The notes under the pieces: model-generated
Seen by the model: only the letters and a program-made list of their open reading frames with translations
The model's database searches: none
What the model was told of the DNA's origin: nothing
Translations under genes and position numbers: made by a program
In this document: positions 52,501-60,374 of the stretch, piece after piece
How the letters are laid out: each line of letters starts with the position of its first letter
Position numbering within the stretch: the stretch's first letter is position 1
Source: Strix aluco
Taxonomy: Eukaryota; Chordata; Aves; Strigiformes; Strigidae
Assembly: GCF_031877795.1 (NCBI RefSeq)
Contig: NC_133971.1
Coordinates: 11,820,325 to 11,884,324 of the forward strand
Direction of reading: 5' to 3'
Length of the DNA: 64,000 bases

Positions 52501-55500
52501 GTTGATATGAATCTGGTAAGATATAATGTCTAATAACTGTGAACTTGAAAAATAAATGTTTAAATGTATCCACTAAATGAGCAGAGGTATGAAATACATA
52601 TAGATAACTGATAGTGTCACAGAAGTGGCAGTGTTCCTGACAGCTTCTGTTTGTTTAAATTACTGTGGTGGATACTTCCAGGGTTCTGTAAAAATATTGT
52701 AAGTCTGTCCTCTTGCATATATTTGAGTTGACTAAACTCTTGCAGGACAACTACTTTTGCTCATTTCAAGAAAGATATTTAGGCCTCCTGAGAGCCCAAG
52801 AACCCTTTAGGCAGCAAAGTCCAGTGAAATCTGTGGAAACAGTCTCTGTAAAACTGTAGCTTAGCCAAAATAGTGATTTGTTCTTCTCTACTAGTTCAAA
52901 TACAAACCTTCTGTAACAGTCTTCGGTTAATTTTACCAGTAATAAAGTGGGGAAGTAAGGATTTGGGTTGTGTTGTAAAGTGTGAATAATTACAGTCTGG
53001 TTTTATGTAAAGAGTATTATTTAGCCCATCTGCTGTGGTTTTTCTTTCTCACCAAGGTCCCCTTCACTTGGATGGCCTTCCTATTAGTACCTTTTTTGTT
53101 TAGCAGATGTCATAGGGTGTTTTGAAAGATCGTTTTTGGCATCTCAGTACAGATGGAACTGTCCATCTCCACAACTGACAGAGAAGACAGTGTTCTTCCC
53201 TATTCCTCAAACTGTCACTCTTCTCTCAGGGGAAGGACAGTGACTGCTATTGTATGTGCTAATCCTCATCAGATGAGTTCTGAATCACCCTTTGACTCTG
53301 AATAAGTATGTCCTATTTTTCTCATCAGTCATTATCAGTGACCCTAATGTCCTTTGAAGAATTTTACAAATTTTTCCTTCTACGTTTGCAGTTCATTTTA
53401 CCAGCCATAATTGTTATCTGAAATAGAAACTAATTTGTTTGCTAATACCTTTAGGAACTACTATAAATTTTAAATGATTTTTGATAATGAGTTGCTAGCC
53501 AGCTTTTTTTGTTTTCAAATGCTGGTTATAAACATTTTCTTTACAAATACAGTTCAATTGCATGTAGAATGGAAGAACCTGCTAAACTTACAAATATTAA
53601 AATGCTTCTTTTCATTAAAGTATACCTTTTAAAAAATGAATTATTTAGTTTTAGATATATAACCTTATTTAAGAGTCACAGAATAATTGCCACAGTTGTT
53701 TACCTGATGTCTCCTAATGTTTTTATTCTTATTAGTCTTTTTTTATATGGTCTCAACTTCACCTTGCTATCTGCTAGTGGCCAAATACTCTAATAGTTAG
53801 GCTAAATGTCAGAAGAGCAGGAAAGCATGGGAGATCTTGTATATATGATCCTTTTTTGTTGTGCAACACCAGCACAGATCTCTGAATAAAATTGCCGTGG
53901 TATTTGTAGCACATGCTGGCTTTGCCATTTTTATGTTATGCACACATGTGGCATAAGTAAAACTGACAGCAGTCTTCTACGGCTGATATAGTTGAATTTA
54001 CAGTTGGGAAGACACCTGATCTAATCATTTAGTTGGTATTTGTGATATCCCAGGATGAAATTCATGTGGGGACAGAAGCTTGCAGTACAAGTAATCCAGA
54101 AGTTTGAAGCCTTGTTTGCTTGGACTGCTTCTACTGCCAGCATCACTGGAGACCACCATGGCGATAAGGGAGATGGTATTAGTAGTTTGAATGAAGTGCT
54201 GCTTTAACAACAGCTTCAGGAATACATGTGGAGTTCAGATAAAGCATATTGGAGGGTATGATCTGCTGTCCCACAAAATGTCCCATGATGATTAGCATGC
54301 TTATTCACAAACTGGTTTATGTTTGGGAACATAAACCTATGTATTGTCAGCAGTGACTGTACTTTGCTGTGCTTTGTTTTCTTTGAAAGTTTCATTGTCT
54401 GTTGATAGTGAGTCTGTCAACCATAGCCATAGCAGTAGGAGAAATATGGGATTAATGAAAAAATATTCTCAAAGATTTTTAGAAACATTTTGTTGCCAAA
54501 TTTATCACTTACCATAATATTTAGTTTTGTACTGATTAAGGAGAAATTTTTCTGTAGTATGAAAATAGTTTACTGAATACAGTTTTTTGCAATAACTCAA
54601 TCTTAAGACAACTTTTTCTGCTGAAAGTATTGATGTGACCTACTTTGGTATTAAGTAACATACCTTTGACTTGAATGTCTGAATGCTGTCCAGACCGCTT
54701 AAAGTTACTCTCCTATGACTATTGCAACAGAAGCTGTCTTATTTTGGAATATGGTCACTTTTCCCATGTGAGCTTTAGGTCCAGCAGGCTCGATCTCGTT
54801 ATACTTAGTGTGTGCTCTAGTGATGTTCTAAGAGGTGAGCTTTTTCCAGAAGTACTGAATGTAGAAAAGGTAGGACCTCAGAAATGAGCACCTATGAGCA
54901 GAAGAATTTCTAGGAACTTCAGTCATTTAAAAAATTTATATTTTTTAACATAGGTACTTATGTTGTGTCATTTAAAACTATTCTATGTGATAGTGGTTTG
55001 AAAACTACCCAATGACAATCTCAAGAAAAATCTCTTGATTTTTAATGTTGTGATTTTTACAAGGTTATATTGGGCACGAGTATTCTAAGAATAGAAAAGG
55101 TTGTATCATCACAGCTTCTCTAACAAATAGAAGGACAAGTTAGTAAGGCAGTATCTTAAGTCATGCTTCAGCATGGGTTGTTCATGCTTCACTGACACTT
55201 AATCTCAAGCAACACTGGAACGTTATTCCTCATTAGATTTGTGTTCCAGTCTAGTGAACTGCTGTATACATGCTACTTCCACAACTTTAATTTTTTCTGA
55301 AGATGTGCTTCGTTAACTCTCATGGTTATGGGAAAGTTTAGTAAATCACATTTATTAAATGTAAAGAAGCCTCGATAATTTCAGTTTAAATTGCTGTCTT
55401 GATTGCTTACAAGGCAGAAGTTCATCAAATGAAAAATACATTTAGGGTAACATGGTAAAATAATTTATTAGTTAAAATTCTGTGAGTAGGGTTCATCTTT

Positions 55501-58500
55501 GCATGTCTGCAAATTAAACACTTAAATCTGAGCTACTCTTCGCGATCAGCCTTTATAATCAGTGGAGAAAAATAGCACCTCTATGGAAAGCTTTTCCAAA
55601 TCATTATGTTAGACAGTTCAGCTCATTGTTCTGGTTCTTCTTTCCATTGACTCTATGCTGTTTGATTTGCCCTCCTGTTGCAGCAATGGTGCAAGATTAG
55701 GTATTCTCAGTTCTTTCTGAGAACAGTTTTAGACTGATGACATGAAATACTCTGGCATTTGTAATGCAGTACTTAAGCTTGCATTTTTAAATTTTTAAAC
55801 CTAAATGTTTGAGCATAAAAGGTGAAAAGCAGTAGATACCATGATGTCAGTAATAAATATAAGATATATTTTTAGTTTCTTTTATTGGTGTGCTATGCGC
55901 AGAATAAACTGTATCTCTAGTGAGACCTTCAAGATCCAGTCATTTAGGATGAAAGGTATATTTTTCAGACTAAGTTGGTGTTTCCTGAGACTTCTAGTGA
56001 AGAGTTTTGATGAAAGAATTCTGCACTAAAGTTCTAAAGTTGGTCTTGAAAAAACTAATGGGGAATAATGTTTTCCTAGTGATTCTTAGATTTCTTTTTC
56101 ATCAGAGAATTCTAGAATAGCAAGTATGATGAGTTCATGAGTACAATTTTTTTTTTTCCCTCTACTTTTAAAGATACAAACCAATACGCCGACGAGTAAT
56201 TTGGTTGATTGGACAGTGGATTTCTGTAAAATTCAAATCAGACTTGAGACCAGTGTTATATGAGGCGATTCGTAACTTGCTTCAAGATCAGGACTTAGTG
56301 GTAAGTAAAAATAAGTAATGTTTTGAATTATACATTTGTTCTGTAAACACAGGTGAAACATAAATACCATACCTTGTGTAAACTTGATTGAAAAATTTCA
56401 TAACGTCACACCGTAAAGTCTGTTGTGCCTTGCAAAAGATAATCTGCTGAGAAGTTGTGGGGGTGTTTAATTGTGGAGATGTTGAACAATAAGGTCAGAC
56501 ATGAAATGAGCTTTTAAGATTTCACTAGGTGATGACTTTGGTGGGAAAATGAATGGCAATAGCATCAGTCTGGTTTTTTTCTACGAAGAAAGTTGTGAAG
56601 TGTCTTGAGATAAATAATTTATAAAGAAATGAACACTTTGTGTAGATAAAACAGGGTTATTCTGTGACTAGTCCCTGCACTATATAGCATTATTTAAGCA
56701 TCAACATAGTTATCTGTTAACAAAATGATAAATAGCATCGGTTGCTAAGATGGTTGAGTACCAGTCTGTGGTTTTCTGCTACAATTTTGGTTTAGCAGGT
56801 GAAGTTGAATTGAGAAGCTGGTTTTGTGATTTTCTTTTTTTATTTTTAAACAGACCTAGCAGGCAACAAATATAACAAATAAGCCTAGCTAGACTGTTAG
56901 TTAAATATTGGCAGTCATAACAGTTATTTCTGTGATTCCAGACAGGAATGTGCTTCTATGTTGATGTTATGACTGTTTTCACTTAAAGCTTTCTGAACAT
57001 CTGAATGTCTAACAGTGAAGAACATGCTGACTTGTTGAGTTTATTTGATTCTGTGCTTTTTGGGTGACAGCAAGTTGTGAGATAATCCCAAGTAAACTGC
57101 TTCTCTATTGCAAGAGTTTTTATCACAGGCTAGATATCTTCTTGTTTAATTCCTTCTTGACCTTCATGAAGGTTTTGCCAGAGTGGTTTCTCCAGGTGGT
57201 ACCACTTTAGTGATGGCAAAGAAAATGTAAAGGATACTAAAATGAAGGCAAATGAAAATGTTTGAGTTGAACTAACTGCATTTCTTAGAGGATGACAGAA
57301 CACATAGAATGATTCAATTGCCAAAACAGCAACTGGTTTGATACTGTCAGATATTATGTTGATAATCAAAATGTTTAATGGATGTATGCATGATGCTTCT
57401 TGACTTTTGTCTTTAAGGTCCGTATTGAGACAGCTACGACACTGAATTTAAATATCCTTTTATTGGCAAAGATGTTTGGTTAGTTCTTAATTCAGAGTTA
57501 CTGGAAATTAAACAATTTTAAACTTATTACCAAATTCTTCACATTATAATTTTTGTATATCCATTTAATATTTGCTTATTTGAGTCTTGTATCCATCTGC
57601 AATCTGTATTGTTGTTCCTTAATAGTTGTTTACCTGTAGATGACTTTGAGTTCAGAACTGACCAGTTCTTACCGGTAAGAGCATTTATATGGGCATAGAT
57701 CCATAGAGGAAGCCAGGAAAAAACATTTTCCAATTTAATTTTAAACCAGGAAAAAAATAATTTCAAATTTCATTTTAAACCACACTATTTAGCAATCTCT
57801 GTGTATGTATTTTTTTGTCTTCATAGGCCAAAATTTGTGAAGACTTATACTGCTTCTGTTAAGGTGGCTAATATGCAATATATAGACAATTCAAAATGTT
57901 TTAGAACTAACTATTACAACTTCCTAGCATTGTGTTTGGTGCTATATATACTGTGTGCTACCAGATGCTAAGTTTCTTCATGCTAAGACAACATGAATAC
58001 TGTCTTTAATGTCTCCACACCAATGTGACTTTCCCTTACGTCTGTTTCACACAGTACTTTCTAACCTGCTGTTTCACACAAATATTAAATACAAGTGTAT
58101 GACTAAAATAGTGCCTTAAAAACATAGACCTTCTTGGTTTCCTATATTTGTCCTTTACAGTGGTCATTACTGTTGTTATTAAGTAAACAGTGAAATGTTG
58201 CTGTAAATCTAAAGGTTTATTTTGATAACTCAAACTTAGCAGATGCTCTTATTTCATTATGACTTCCATGTTAACTGCAACTCTCTTGAAAACAAACAAA
58301 ACAAATGCAAAGTGCATCTATACTGTAAACACTGGAATTGTTTAATATGTCTTTTTCAGTTCAATATATGTCTTGTCTACTGAACCAAAAACTGGTAGAC
58401 TGTACCTCTGCTTTTACCCTAACATAGTGCTCTTTCTGGAGAGATGGCCTTCAGCGTTATAGTATTTGAACTGAAGACATATTTACACTTGCTAAAACAT

Positions 58501-60374
58501 GAAAATTACATATGTTCAAACTAATCACTGTTGAACTGTTTTGTAAGAGCATATCTGATTTTTTTAATCCTGTGTAGTTAGTGATTGGTTAGTGTGCATT
58601 TTTCCACATGAAAGAGTAACATTTTGCACACTCCATAAATGTCTTTCAGAGTTCATAGATGTTTTAGAATTGTAAGCATACAGGAAAATCACCAGTTCAT
58701 GTCACCAATTGTATTTCTGATGGTCTAATCTGTAGTTTATTTTTCTTTTAGTATCTGGAATCCATGTTTACACTGCTCTTTCAACTACTTCAGGAAGTAA
58801 CACAATGTGACACCAAAATGCATGTTCTTCACGTTCTGTCTTGTGTGATTGAAAGAGTCAGTATGCAGGTATCTTATAGATTTCAGTGTTAGCTTTGTAC
58901 TAAGAACACAGAGGAGGACTTGATGTTGTTAACTTATACAAAAATAGTAAGAAAAAGTAATTTTTTAATAGACTGGTTATTGTTATGGTAGGTGCCTGCA
59001 TTCTTTGCATCACGTGGTTATCTTTTCACTTTTCAGTTCTCATTTAGCTTTTGTGTAAAATGTTCTTGCTCAGTTACTACTTTATTTACTATGTATTTTT
59101 TGCATTGACTCATCTTTTAGGGTACAGACTTTCACTGCTTATCTTATTGCATTTCTTGCAGTTTTCTTTTTTAATTGTAATTAATTCTAATTGTCTTATA
59201 TCTGGACTAGTATTTTATTAAGTCTTACATATTAAGAGACATCTGAGGGACAGAATGCTTCACACTGCTAGGGACTGTGCAGTTAAATTTGTAATCTCTT
59301 GTTGGCACTGATAGGATCACAATTGCCTATAGAGCACTCCTCTTAACTGCATGAAAAGTTTCAAGTTCACATTATGAATTTTCAGTACTTTCTTGTAGTT
59401 TTAAAGTATATTCTTCAGCTTATACATAAAGAAATTGAAGATATTTTTGCGGAATTAAAAAATGAATTGTTGACTGCTTTTGTCTTAGTTTTTTTTTGTG
59501 GTATTACTGTATTAAGGACAGAGATAATGCATGGTCTTGAGCTTATCTCCTCTTTCTACAATTAATCCTCTCTGAGAGCCAAATGAAGCTTTCCTAATTG
59601 TCCCTTGTAGGAAAAATCAACATGACAGAAGATTTCCATGCATTTTAGATCAGCTAGAGAAGCAGCAGAAAAAAACAAATTGAGAAAGAAACTTTGAGTC
59701 TGTTTAGGTTAATTCCTAATTAAGTACTTTAGAAGACAAATAGATTAACCTTTTAGTATTGTAGAGCATAATAGAAAAAAATTTAGGTTGGGACAAACCT
59801 CTAGAAGTTATGCAGTCCAACCCCTGCTCAAAAGATGGATAACTTCAGAGGTTATTCACCTTTTTAGTATTTTTTTACTGGAACTGTGTCTGGCCTTCCT
59901 AAAGGATTCTGTTATTTAGGAATCCTGTCTAAATGAAGAATATATCAATATGAAAATATCTCTGGTTATCAAATTAAGTATTTTTTGTGTTGTATTTACT
60001 GCTTAAGCCTTATTGCCATGTACAAATGTTATCGTAAGTAATGTTTTCTTCAAACCACTATGCAGTCAGAAGTTACTTCAGTCACAGAGTATGGAATATT
60101 GTGTTTTAGGAAGAGGAAAGAGGACTAAATTAAAGCAAACTGTATTTTTACCATGACAAAGCAGCTCTTAGAGCAGCTCTTAAATATTTCAGAATTTACT
60201 GGGATAAATTAATGGTCTTGTTTCACATATTAAGAAACAAATTTGTATTCTGAACTTCAGGTACGACCATATGTAGGATGTTTGGTTCAGTATTTACCAC
60301 TCCTTTGGAAACAGAGTGAGGAGCACAATATGCTACGATGTGCCATTCTAACCACCCTAATCCATCTCGTCCAG
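13419..60374 (+). CDS. IPO11: Importin-11, N-terminal 632 codons (partial at right edge)
   Basis: Nuclear import receptor of the karyopherin-beta family. Known role of the family member: it carries cargo such as UBE2E3 and ribosomal protein L12 through the nuclear pore and releases it on RanGTP binding. The protein is built of HEAT repeats. The N-terminal importin-beta (IBN_N) domain falls in about residues 25-105 (exons 2-4). Nineteen coding exons were placed by peptide similarity recalled from vertebrate IPO11 and by splice sites: 13419-13556, 28400-28500, 34027-34099, 37406-37609, 41957-42089, 43036-43094, 43916-43964, 45690-45760, 47143-47335, 48765-48917, 49180-49223, 50114-50204, 51665-51712, 52350-52455, 56174-56300, 57418-57451, 57634-57674, 58752-58868, 60261-60374. 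Phases agree throughout and total 1896 bases without stops. The full protein is about 975 residues, so the C-terminal third is off-window. Seventeen of the eighteen coding-to-coding introns are GT-AG; intron 17 is AT-AC. Confidence 0.97.
13557..14752 (+). other. IPO11: IPO11 intron 2, left flank of the provirus
   Basis: Host intron with short open frames only. No copy of the LTR found at 27384-27915 was found here, so the 3' LTR of the provirus is absent. Confidence 0.65.
14753..17650 (-). pseudogene. env: ERV env remnant, split by an insertion
   Basis: Surface-subunit fragments lie at 17375-17662. The cleavage-site/fusion-peptide neighbourhood and N-helix of the transmembrane subunit ([19 protein letters not shown]) lie at 16714-17046. 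The reading stops at 16681 and resumes at 15812 with the rest of the ectodomain (including YNPTDD and LGLKHNG at 15269-15676). The membrane-anchor end with a hydrophobic [18 protein letters not shown] stretch lies at 14753-14959. Frames are broken in several places. Confidence 0.82.
15813..16680 (-). mobile_element. Unidentified retroelement fragment inserted in ERV env
   Basis: About 870 bases interrupt recognisable env coding. The left edge reads TGTCACAACCC on the plus strand, so the minus strand ends in an LTR-like GGGTTGTGACA. Near 16264-16400 the minus strand holds a short open frame ending in [10 protein letters not shown] and a stop, and near 16445 a purine-rich GAAGGGAGGAGA followed by TG. 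This suggests the 3' end of a second retroelement (gene tail, polypurine tract, LTR part). I do not recognise the family and saw no target-site duplication. Confidence 0.5.
17660..18660 (-). pseudogene. pol: ERV integrase remnant
   Basis: The N-terminal zinc-binding HHCC region (His-X3-His near 18630, CKIC near 18530) is followed by the catalytic core with [19 protein letters not shown] and SSDRGPH (two of the D,D-35-E acidic residues) at 18242-18460. A C-terminal WNYEPLK segment of the GPY/F module follows at about 17790-17830. Multiple frameshifts. Its 3' end overlaps the env start region, as is normal for class I elements. Confidence 0.85.
18667..19647 (-). pseudogene. pol: ERV connection and RNase H region
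   Basis: The longest surviving viral open frame (326 codons). It contains connection sequence, then an RNase H fold: the first strand region around YTVVTQ, the helix with the conserved Glu in [15 protein letters not shown], and the C-terminal segment near [14 protein letters not shown]. Some active-site positions look altered (for example SKYAFG where DSRYAF-type sequence is usual). Confidence 0.85.
19700..20817 (-). pseudogene. pol: ERV reverse transcriptase remnant
   Basis: Palm-domain motif [12 protein letters not shown] (YVDD) is read from about 20140 down to 20100. It is followed by thumb/connection sequence at 19610-19954 (for example [14 protein letters not shown]). Several frameshifts and stops divide it into at least four open pieces. 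It formerly synthesised DNA from viral RNA and is now inactive. Confidence 0.85.
20818..21110 (-). pseudogene. pro: ERV protease remnant
   Basis: An aspartic protease with the active-site triplet in [15 protein letters not shown] and a C-terminal flap/helix region ending [14 protein letters not shown]. It follows nucleocapsid directly, as in gammaretroviruses where it is reached by stop suppression. Open over about 84 codons. Confidence 0.85.
21130..21687 (-). pseudogene. gag: ERV gag, second part (capsid C-terminus and nucleocapsid), broken
   Basis: It resumes immediately after the CR1 3' end with capsid sequence ([15 protein letters not shown] at 21600-21660, the class I capsid major-homology neighbourhood). 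It continues to a single CCHC zinc knuckle (CAIC...HW...EC, Cys-X2-Cys-X4-His-X4-Cys) read from about 21235 to 21180. Frameshifts are present. Confidence 0.85.
21772..24570 (-). pseudogene. CR1 ORF2 (endonuclease and reverse transcriptase), two nonsense codons
   Basis: A single continuous frame of about 930 codons broken only by a TGA at 23935-23937 and a TAG at 22837-22839. The N-terminal APE-type endonuclease has [23 protein letters not shown] and, just after the first stop, GHSDHEI. The reverse transcriptase includes [55 protein letters not shown] and the catalytic FADDTKLGG. The C-terminal region ends [14 protein letters not shown]. No frameshift was needed to read across the whole ORF. 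Confidence 0.9.
24602..25662 (-). pseudogene. CR1 ORF1 (zinc-finger, coiled-coil, esterase-type protein), frameshifted
   Basis: The first piece (25662-25162) has a Cys-X2-Cys pair (CREC) and a second pair (CVRC), then a leucine-rich coiled coil ([18 protein letters not shown]). The second piece (25042-24602) is in another frame and has an SGNH-esterase-like region (FQVGSDDI; the usual N is S here). At least two frameshifts, between 25162 and 25042 and near 24640, prevent a full product. ORF1 proteins of CR1 are thought to bind the element's RNA. Confidence 0.8.
26069..26966 (-). pseudogene. gag: ERV gag, first part (matrix to mid-capsid), broken
   Basis: It begins with an ATG at 26964-26966 followed by a Gly at position 2 (MGSSQS), a myristoylation-type N-terminus expected for gammaretroviral matrix. 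Capsid sequence with the typical DPEKV and [13 protein letters not shown] phrases lies at 26056-26316. In-frame stops and frameshifts occur in matrix (for example near 26850). The remainder of the gene is displaced to the left by the CR1 insertion. It once encoded the virion core polyprotein and is now non-functional. Confidence 0.85.
26967..27383 (-). other. ERV 5' leader between LTR and gag
   Basis: About 415 bases expected to hold the primer-binding site and packaging signal. No intact site is recognised. Confidence 0.55.
27384..27915 (-). repeat. 5' LTR of the provirus
   Basis: A 532-base block with TG...CA ends on the minus strand (TGTTGCAAGG ... CGGTGACA). It has a TATA-like TTATATA read at 27518-27524 and an AATAAA polyadenylation signal whose complement is at 27447-27452. 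A primer-binding site should follow at once (just left of 27384). The sequence there resembles a TGGTGAC-type site but is mutated, so the primer tRNA cannot be named. Confidence 0.75.
27916..28399 (+). other. IPO11: IPO11 intron 2, right flank of the provirus
   Basis: Host intron from the provirus edge to the exon 3 acceptor, including the poly-T tract before the acceptor. Nothing else seen. Confidence 0.65.
28400..28500 (+). CDS. IPO11: IPO11 exon 3
   Basis: Acceptor TAAAACAG, then [14 protein letters not shown]..., ending in RRVAP plus two bases of a His codon before donor GTAAGTTC. This is the core of the importin-beta N-terminal domain, which contacts RanGTP in the family. Confidence 0.97.
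29850..30060 (+). repeat. Two diverged tandem copies, period about 120 bases
   Basis: The phrase TTAAAGATTCCATG, then a variable TAAAT, then TATTAAATTTCCA recurs at about 29855-29890 and 29977-30020. A CCATTT(A/T)TAATTTT(C/T)T-like phrase follows each copy. Similarity is partial, indicating an old local duplication. Confidence 0.6.
31740..31860 (+). other. GC/CpG-rich islet inside intron 3
   Basis: About 120 bases rich in CG dinucleotides (GTGCTGCCTGCGGCCG, GGGCGACCCGGTGTCGGGG) in the middle of AT-rich intron. It could be a remnant of a GC-rich retrocopy or repeat, or a small regulatory element. It matches nothing I recognise. Confidence 0.4.
34027..34099 (+). CDS. IPO11: IPO11 exon 4
   Basis: Acceptor TTTTGACAG. 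The first base completes the His codon left by exon 3, then [18 protein letters not shown] and on to VNQ before donor GTTAGTGG. End of the importin-beta N-terminal domain. Confidence 0.96.
34287..34315 (-). repeat. CR1 3'-end relic
   Basis: The phrase AATCATAGAATCATTTAGGTT is the reverse complement of a CR1 3' terminus. Only about 30 bases are recognisable. Confidence 0.5.
36590..36990 (+). repeat. Possible solo LTR-like segment
   Basis: GGGTATAAAAGGGCC (TATA box at 36645-36650) is followed by a C/T-rich leader-like stretch and a GGTGCCAGC-rich segment with two similar phrases near 36810 and 36850. The promoter-like TATA in the middle of an intron suggests LTR origin. Ends and family are not resolved. 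Confidence 0.3.
37406..37609 (+). CDS. IPO11: IPO11 exon 5
   Basis: 68 codons, phase 0 at both ends, from [14 protein letters not shown] to ADRKLFYD. Acceptor TTTTTTGCAG, donor GTAAGTAA. It contains the conserved [13 protein letters not shown] segment typical of HEAT helices near the N-terminus of importin-beta proteins. The open frame continues into the intron but is not conserved there. Confidence 0.97.
37610..41956 (+). other. IPO11: IPO11 intron 5
   Basis: About 4.3 kb, AT-rich, no gene, RNA gene or clear mobile element seen. Confidence 0.65.
41957..42089 (+). CDS. IPO11: IPO11 exon 6
   Basis: Acceptor CTTCTGCAG, peptide [16 protein letters not shown]... to ERTLLSLK plus one base, donor GTAATAAT. 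The stretch GDEAAATN differs most from the mammalian protein as I recall it, consistent with a variable loop. Confidence 0.96.
42090..43035 (+). other. IPO11: IPO11 intron 6
   Basis: Unique-looking AT-rich intron. An 82-codon open frame at 42593-42841 has hydrophobic character from T-rich sequence and no recognisable family. Confidence 0.6.
43036..43094 (+). CDS. IPO11: IPO11 exon 7
   Basis: Acceptor TTTTCCCTAG. It completes a Val codon and encodes [13 protein letters not shown]...VEVM, donor GTAAGTGA. Length 59 bases, returning the frame to phase 0. Confidence 0.95.
43095..43915 (+). other. IPO11: IPO11 intron 7
   Basis: AT-rich intron, nothing recognised. Confidence 0.6.
43916..43964 (+). 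CDS. IPO11: IPO11 exon 8
   Basis: Short 49-base exon, acceptor TATTTTTCAG, peptide [16 protein letters not shown] plus one base, donor GTAAGTAT. Confidence 0.95.
43965..47142 (+). other. IPO11: IPO11 introns 8 and 9 (with exon 9 between)
   Basis: Introns 43965-45689 and 45761-47142. Both are AT-rich, without recognised repeats beyond short homopolymer tracts. Confidence 0.6.
45690..45760 (+). CDS. IPO11: IPO11 exon 9
   Basis: Acceptor TTTACCAG. It completes the Ser codon, then [16 protein letters not shown] up to LFTKV, donor GTAAGTAA. Confidence 0.95.
47143..47335 (+). CDS. IPO11: IPO11 exon 10
   Basis: Acceptor CTAACTTTTAG, peptide [17 protein letters not shown]... to [10 protein letters not shown] plus one base, donor GTACTGTT. 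HEAT-repeat region, strongly conserved. Confidence 0.96.
48765..48917 (+). CDS. IPO11: IPO11 exon 11
   Basis: Acceptor TTTCTTTCAG. It completes Asp, then [12 protein letters not shown]... to MWEEDPEGF plus one base, donor GTAAGAAA. 153 bases, so phase is unchanged. Confidence 0.96.
49180..49223 (+). CDS. IPO11: IPO11 exon 12
   Basis: Small 44-base exon, acceptor AAATAACAG with a weak pyrimidine tract. It completes Thr and encodes [14 protein letters not shown], donor GTAAGTAT. Confidence 0.94.
50114..50204 (+). CDS. IPO11: IPO11 exon 13
   Basis: Acceptor AATTTTTCAG, peptide [16 protein letters not shown]... to VHSLQ plus one base, donor GTAAGTTC. Confidence 0.95.
50650..50705 (+). repeat. 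Short tandem duplication in intron 13
   Basis: GGAGAGTCTAGAGGACTTTT occurs twice about 30 bases apart, followed each time by a similar TGCAGAA/TGAAGAA tail. A recent two-copy duplication. Confidence 0.8.
51665..51712 (+). CDS. IPO11: IPO11 exon 14
   Basis: 48-base exon, acceptor TCTTGTAG, peptide [16 protein letters not shown] plus one base, donor GTAAATTA (weak at +5). A multiple of three, so skipping would keep frame. Confidence 0.93.
52350..52455 (+). CDS. IPO11: IPO11 exon 15
   Basis: Acceptor TTTTTCCCCAG. It completes Val, then [20 protein letters not shown]... to HN plus two bases of Arg, donor GTAAACAC. Confidence 0.96.
52456..56173 (+). other. IPO11: IPO11 intron 15
   Basis: 3.7 kb AT-rich intron ending in a strong pyrimidine tract. 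Short open frames (up to 94 codons) lack any family signature. No mobile element recognised. Confidence 0.6.
56174..56300 (+). CDS. IPO11: IPO11 exon 16
   Basis: Acceptor preceded by a long T/C tract and ending TTTTAAAG. It completes Arg, then [17 protein letters not shown]... to DQDLV, donor GTAAGTAA. Confidence 0.96.
56301..57417 (+). other. IPO11: IPO11 intron 16
   Basis: AT-rich intron, nothing recognised. Confidence 0.6.
57418..57451 (+). CDS. IPO11: IPO11 exon 17 (34 bases, before the AT-AC intron)
   Basis: Acceptor GTCTTTAAG, peptide [11 protein letters not shown] plus the first base of a Thr codon. There is no GT donor in a usable place. The exon ends directly at ATATCCTTTT, a minor-class donor. 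Reading through would give a few further codons and lose the conserved sequence. Confidence 0.93.
57452..57633 (+). other. IPO11: Minor-class (U12-type) AT-AC intron 17 of IPO11
   Basis: A 182-base intron with the donor ATATCCTTT (perfect U12 consensus), a branch site TTCCTTAAT at 57615-57623 (perfect match to TTCCTTRAY) and a terminal AC at 57632-57633. The branch adenosine at 57622 is 11 bases from the intron end, within the narrow range known for this class. It has no long pyrimidine tract before the acceptor. It is removed by the U11/U12 spliceosome rather than the major one. Splicing here restores frame (phase 1) and conserved peptide. Confidence 0.93.
57634..57674 (+). CDS. IPO11: IPO11 exon 18 (41 bases, after the AT-AC intron)
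   Basis: It starts after an AC acceptor at 57632-57633 and completes the Thr codon, then [13 protein letters not shown], donor GTAAGAGC. The joined sequence L-T-V-D-D-F matches vertebrate importin-11. An AG-based acceptor at 57639 would remove the conserved Thr-Val and break the phase with exon 17. Confidence 0.93.
58752..58868 (+). CDS. IPO11: IPO11 exon 19
   Basis: Acceptor TTTCTTTTAG, 39 codons [20 protein letters not shown]... to VIERVSMQ, donor GTATCTTA. Phase 0 on both sides. Confidence 0.96.
59765..59870 (-). mobile_element. CR1 3'-end relic in intron 19
   Basis: The plus strand reads TTTAGGTTGGGACAAACCTC, then TGCAGTCCAACCCCTGCTCAAA. This is the reverse complement of the conserved CR1 3'UTR. 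It is degenerate and short. Confidence 0.65.
60261..60374 (+). CDS. IPO11: IPO11 exon 20 (last coding exon in window)
   Basis: Acceptor TGAACTTCAG, 38 codons [16 protein letters not shown]... to TLIHLVQ, donor GTAGGGGA. The next exon should begin with codons for Gly-Leu-Gly. No such exon is visible up to 64000. Confidence 0.96.

Larger units (their letters stand above)
57675..60260 (+). other. IPO11: IPO11 introns 18 and 19
   Basis: Introns 57675-58751 and 58869-60260, AT-rich. Intron 19 contains a short CR1 3' relic near 59765-59870 and ends with a weak pyrimidine tract before exon 20. Confidence 0.6.

Noticed and set aside
58869..60260. Possible second U12-type intron (donor GTATCTTAT after exon 19, weak pyrimidine tract)
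   Set aside because: The donor departs from GTATCCTTT at several positions. The only branch-like sequence (ATTCTGAAC) lies about 6 bases from the acceptor, too close for minor splicing.
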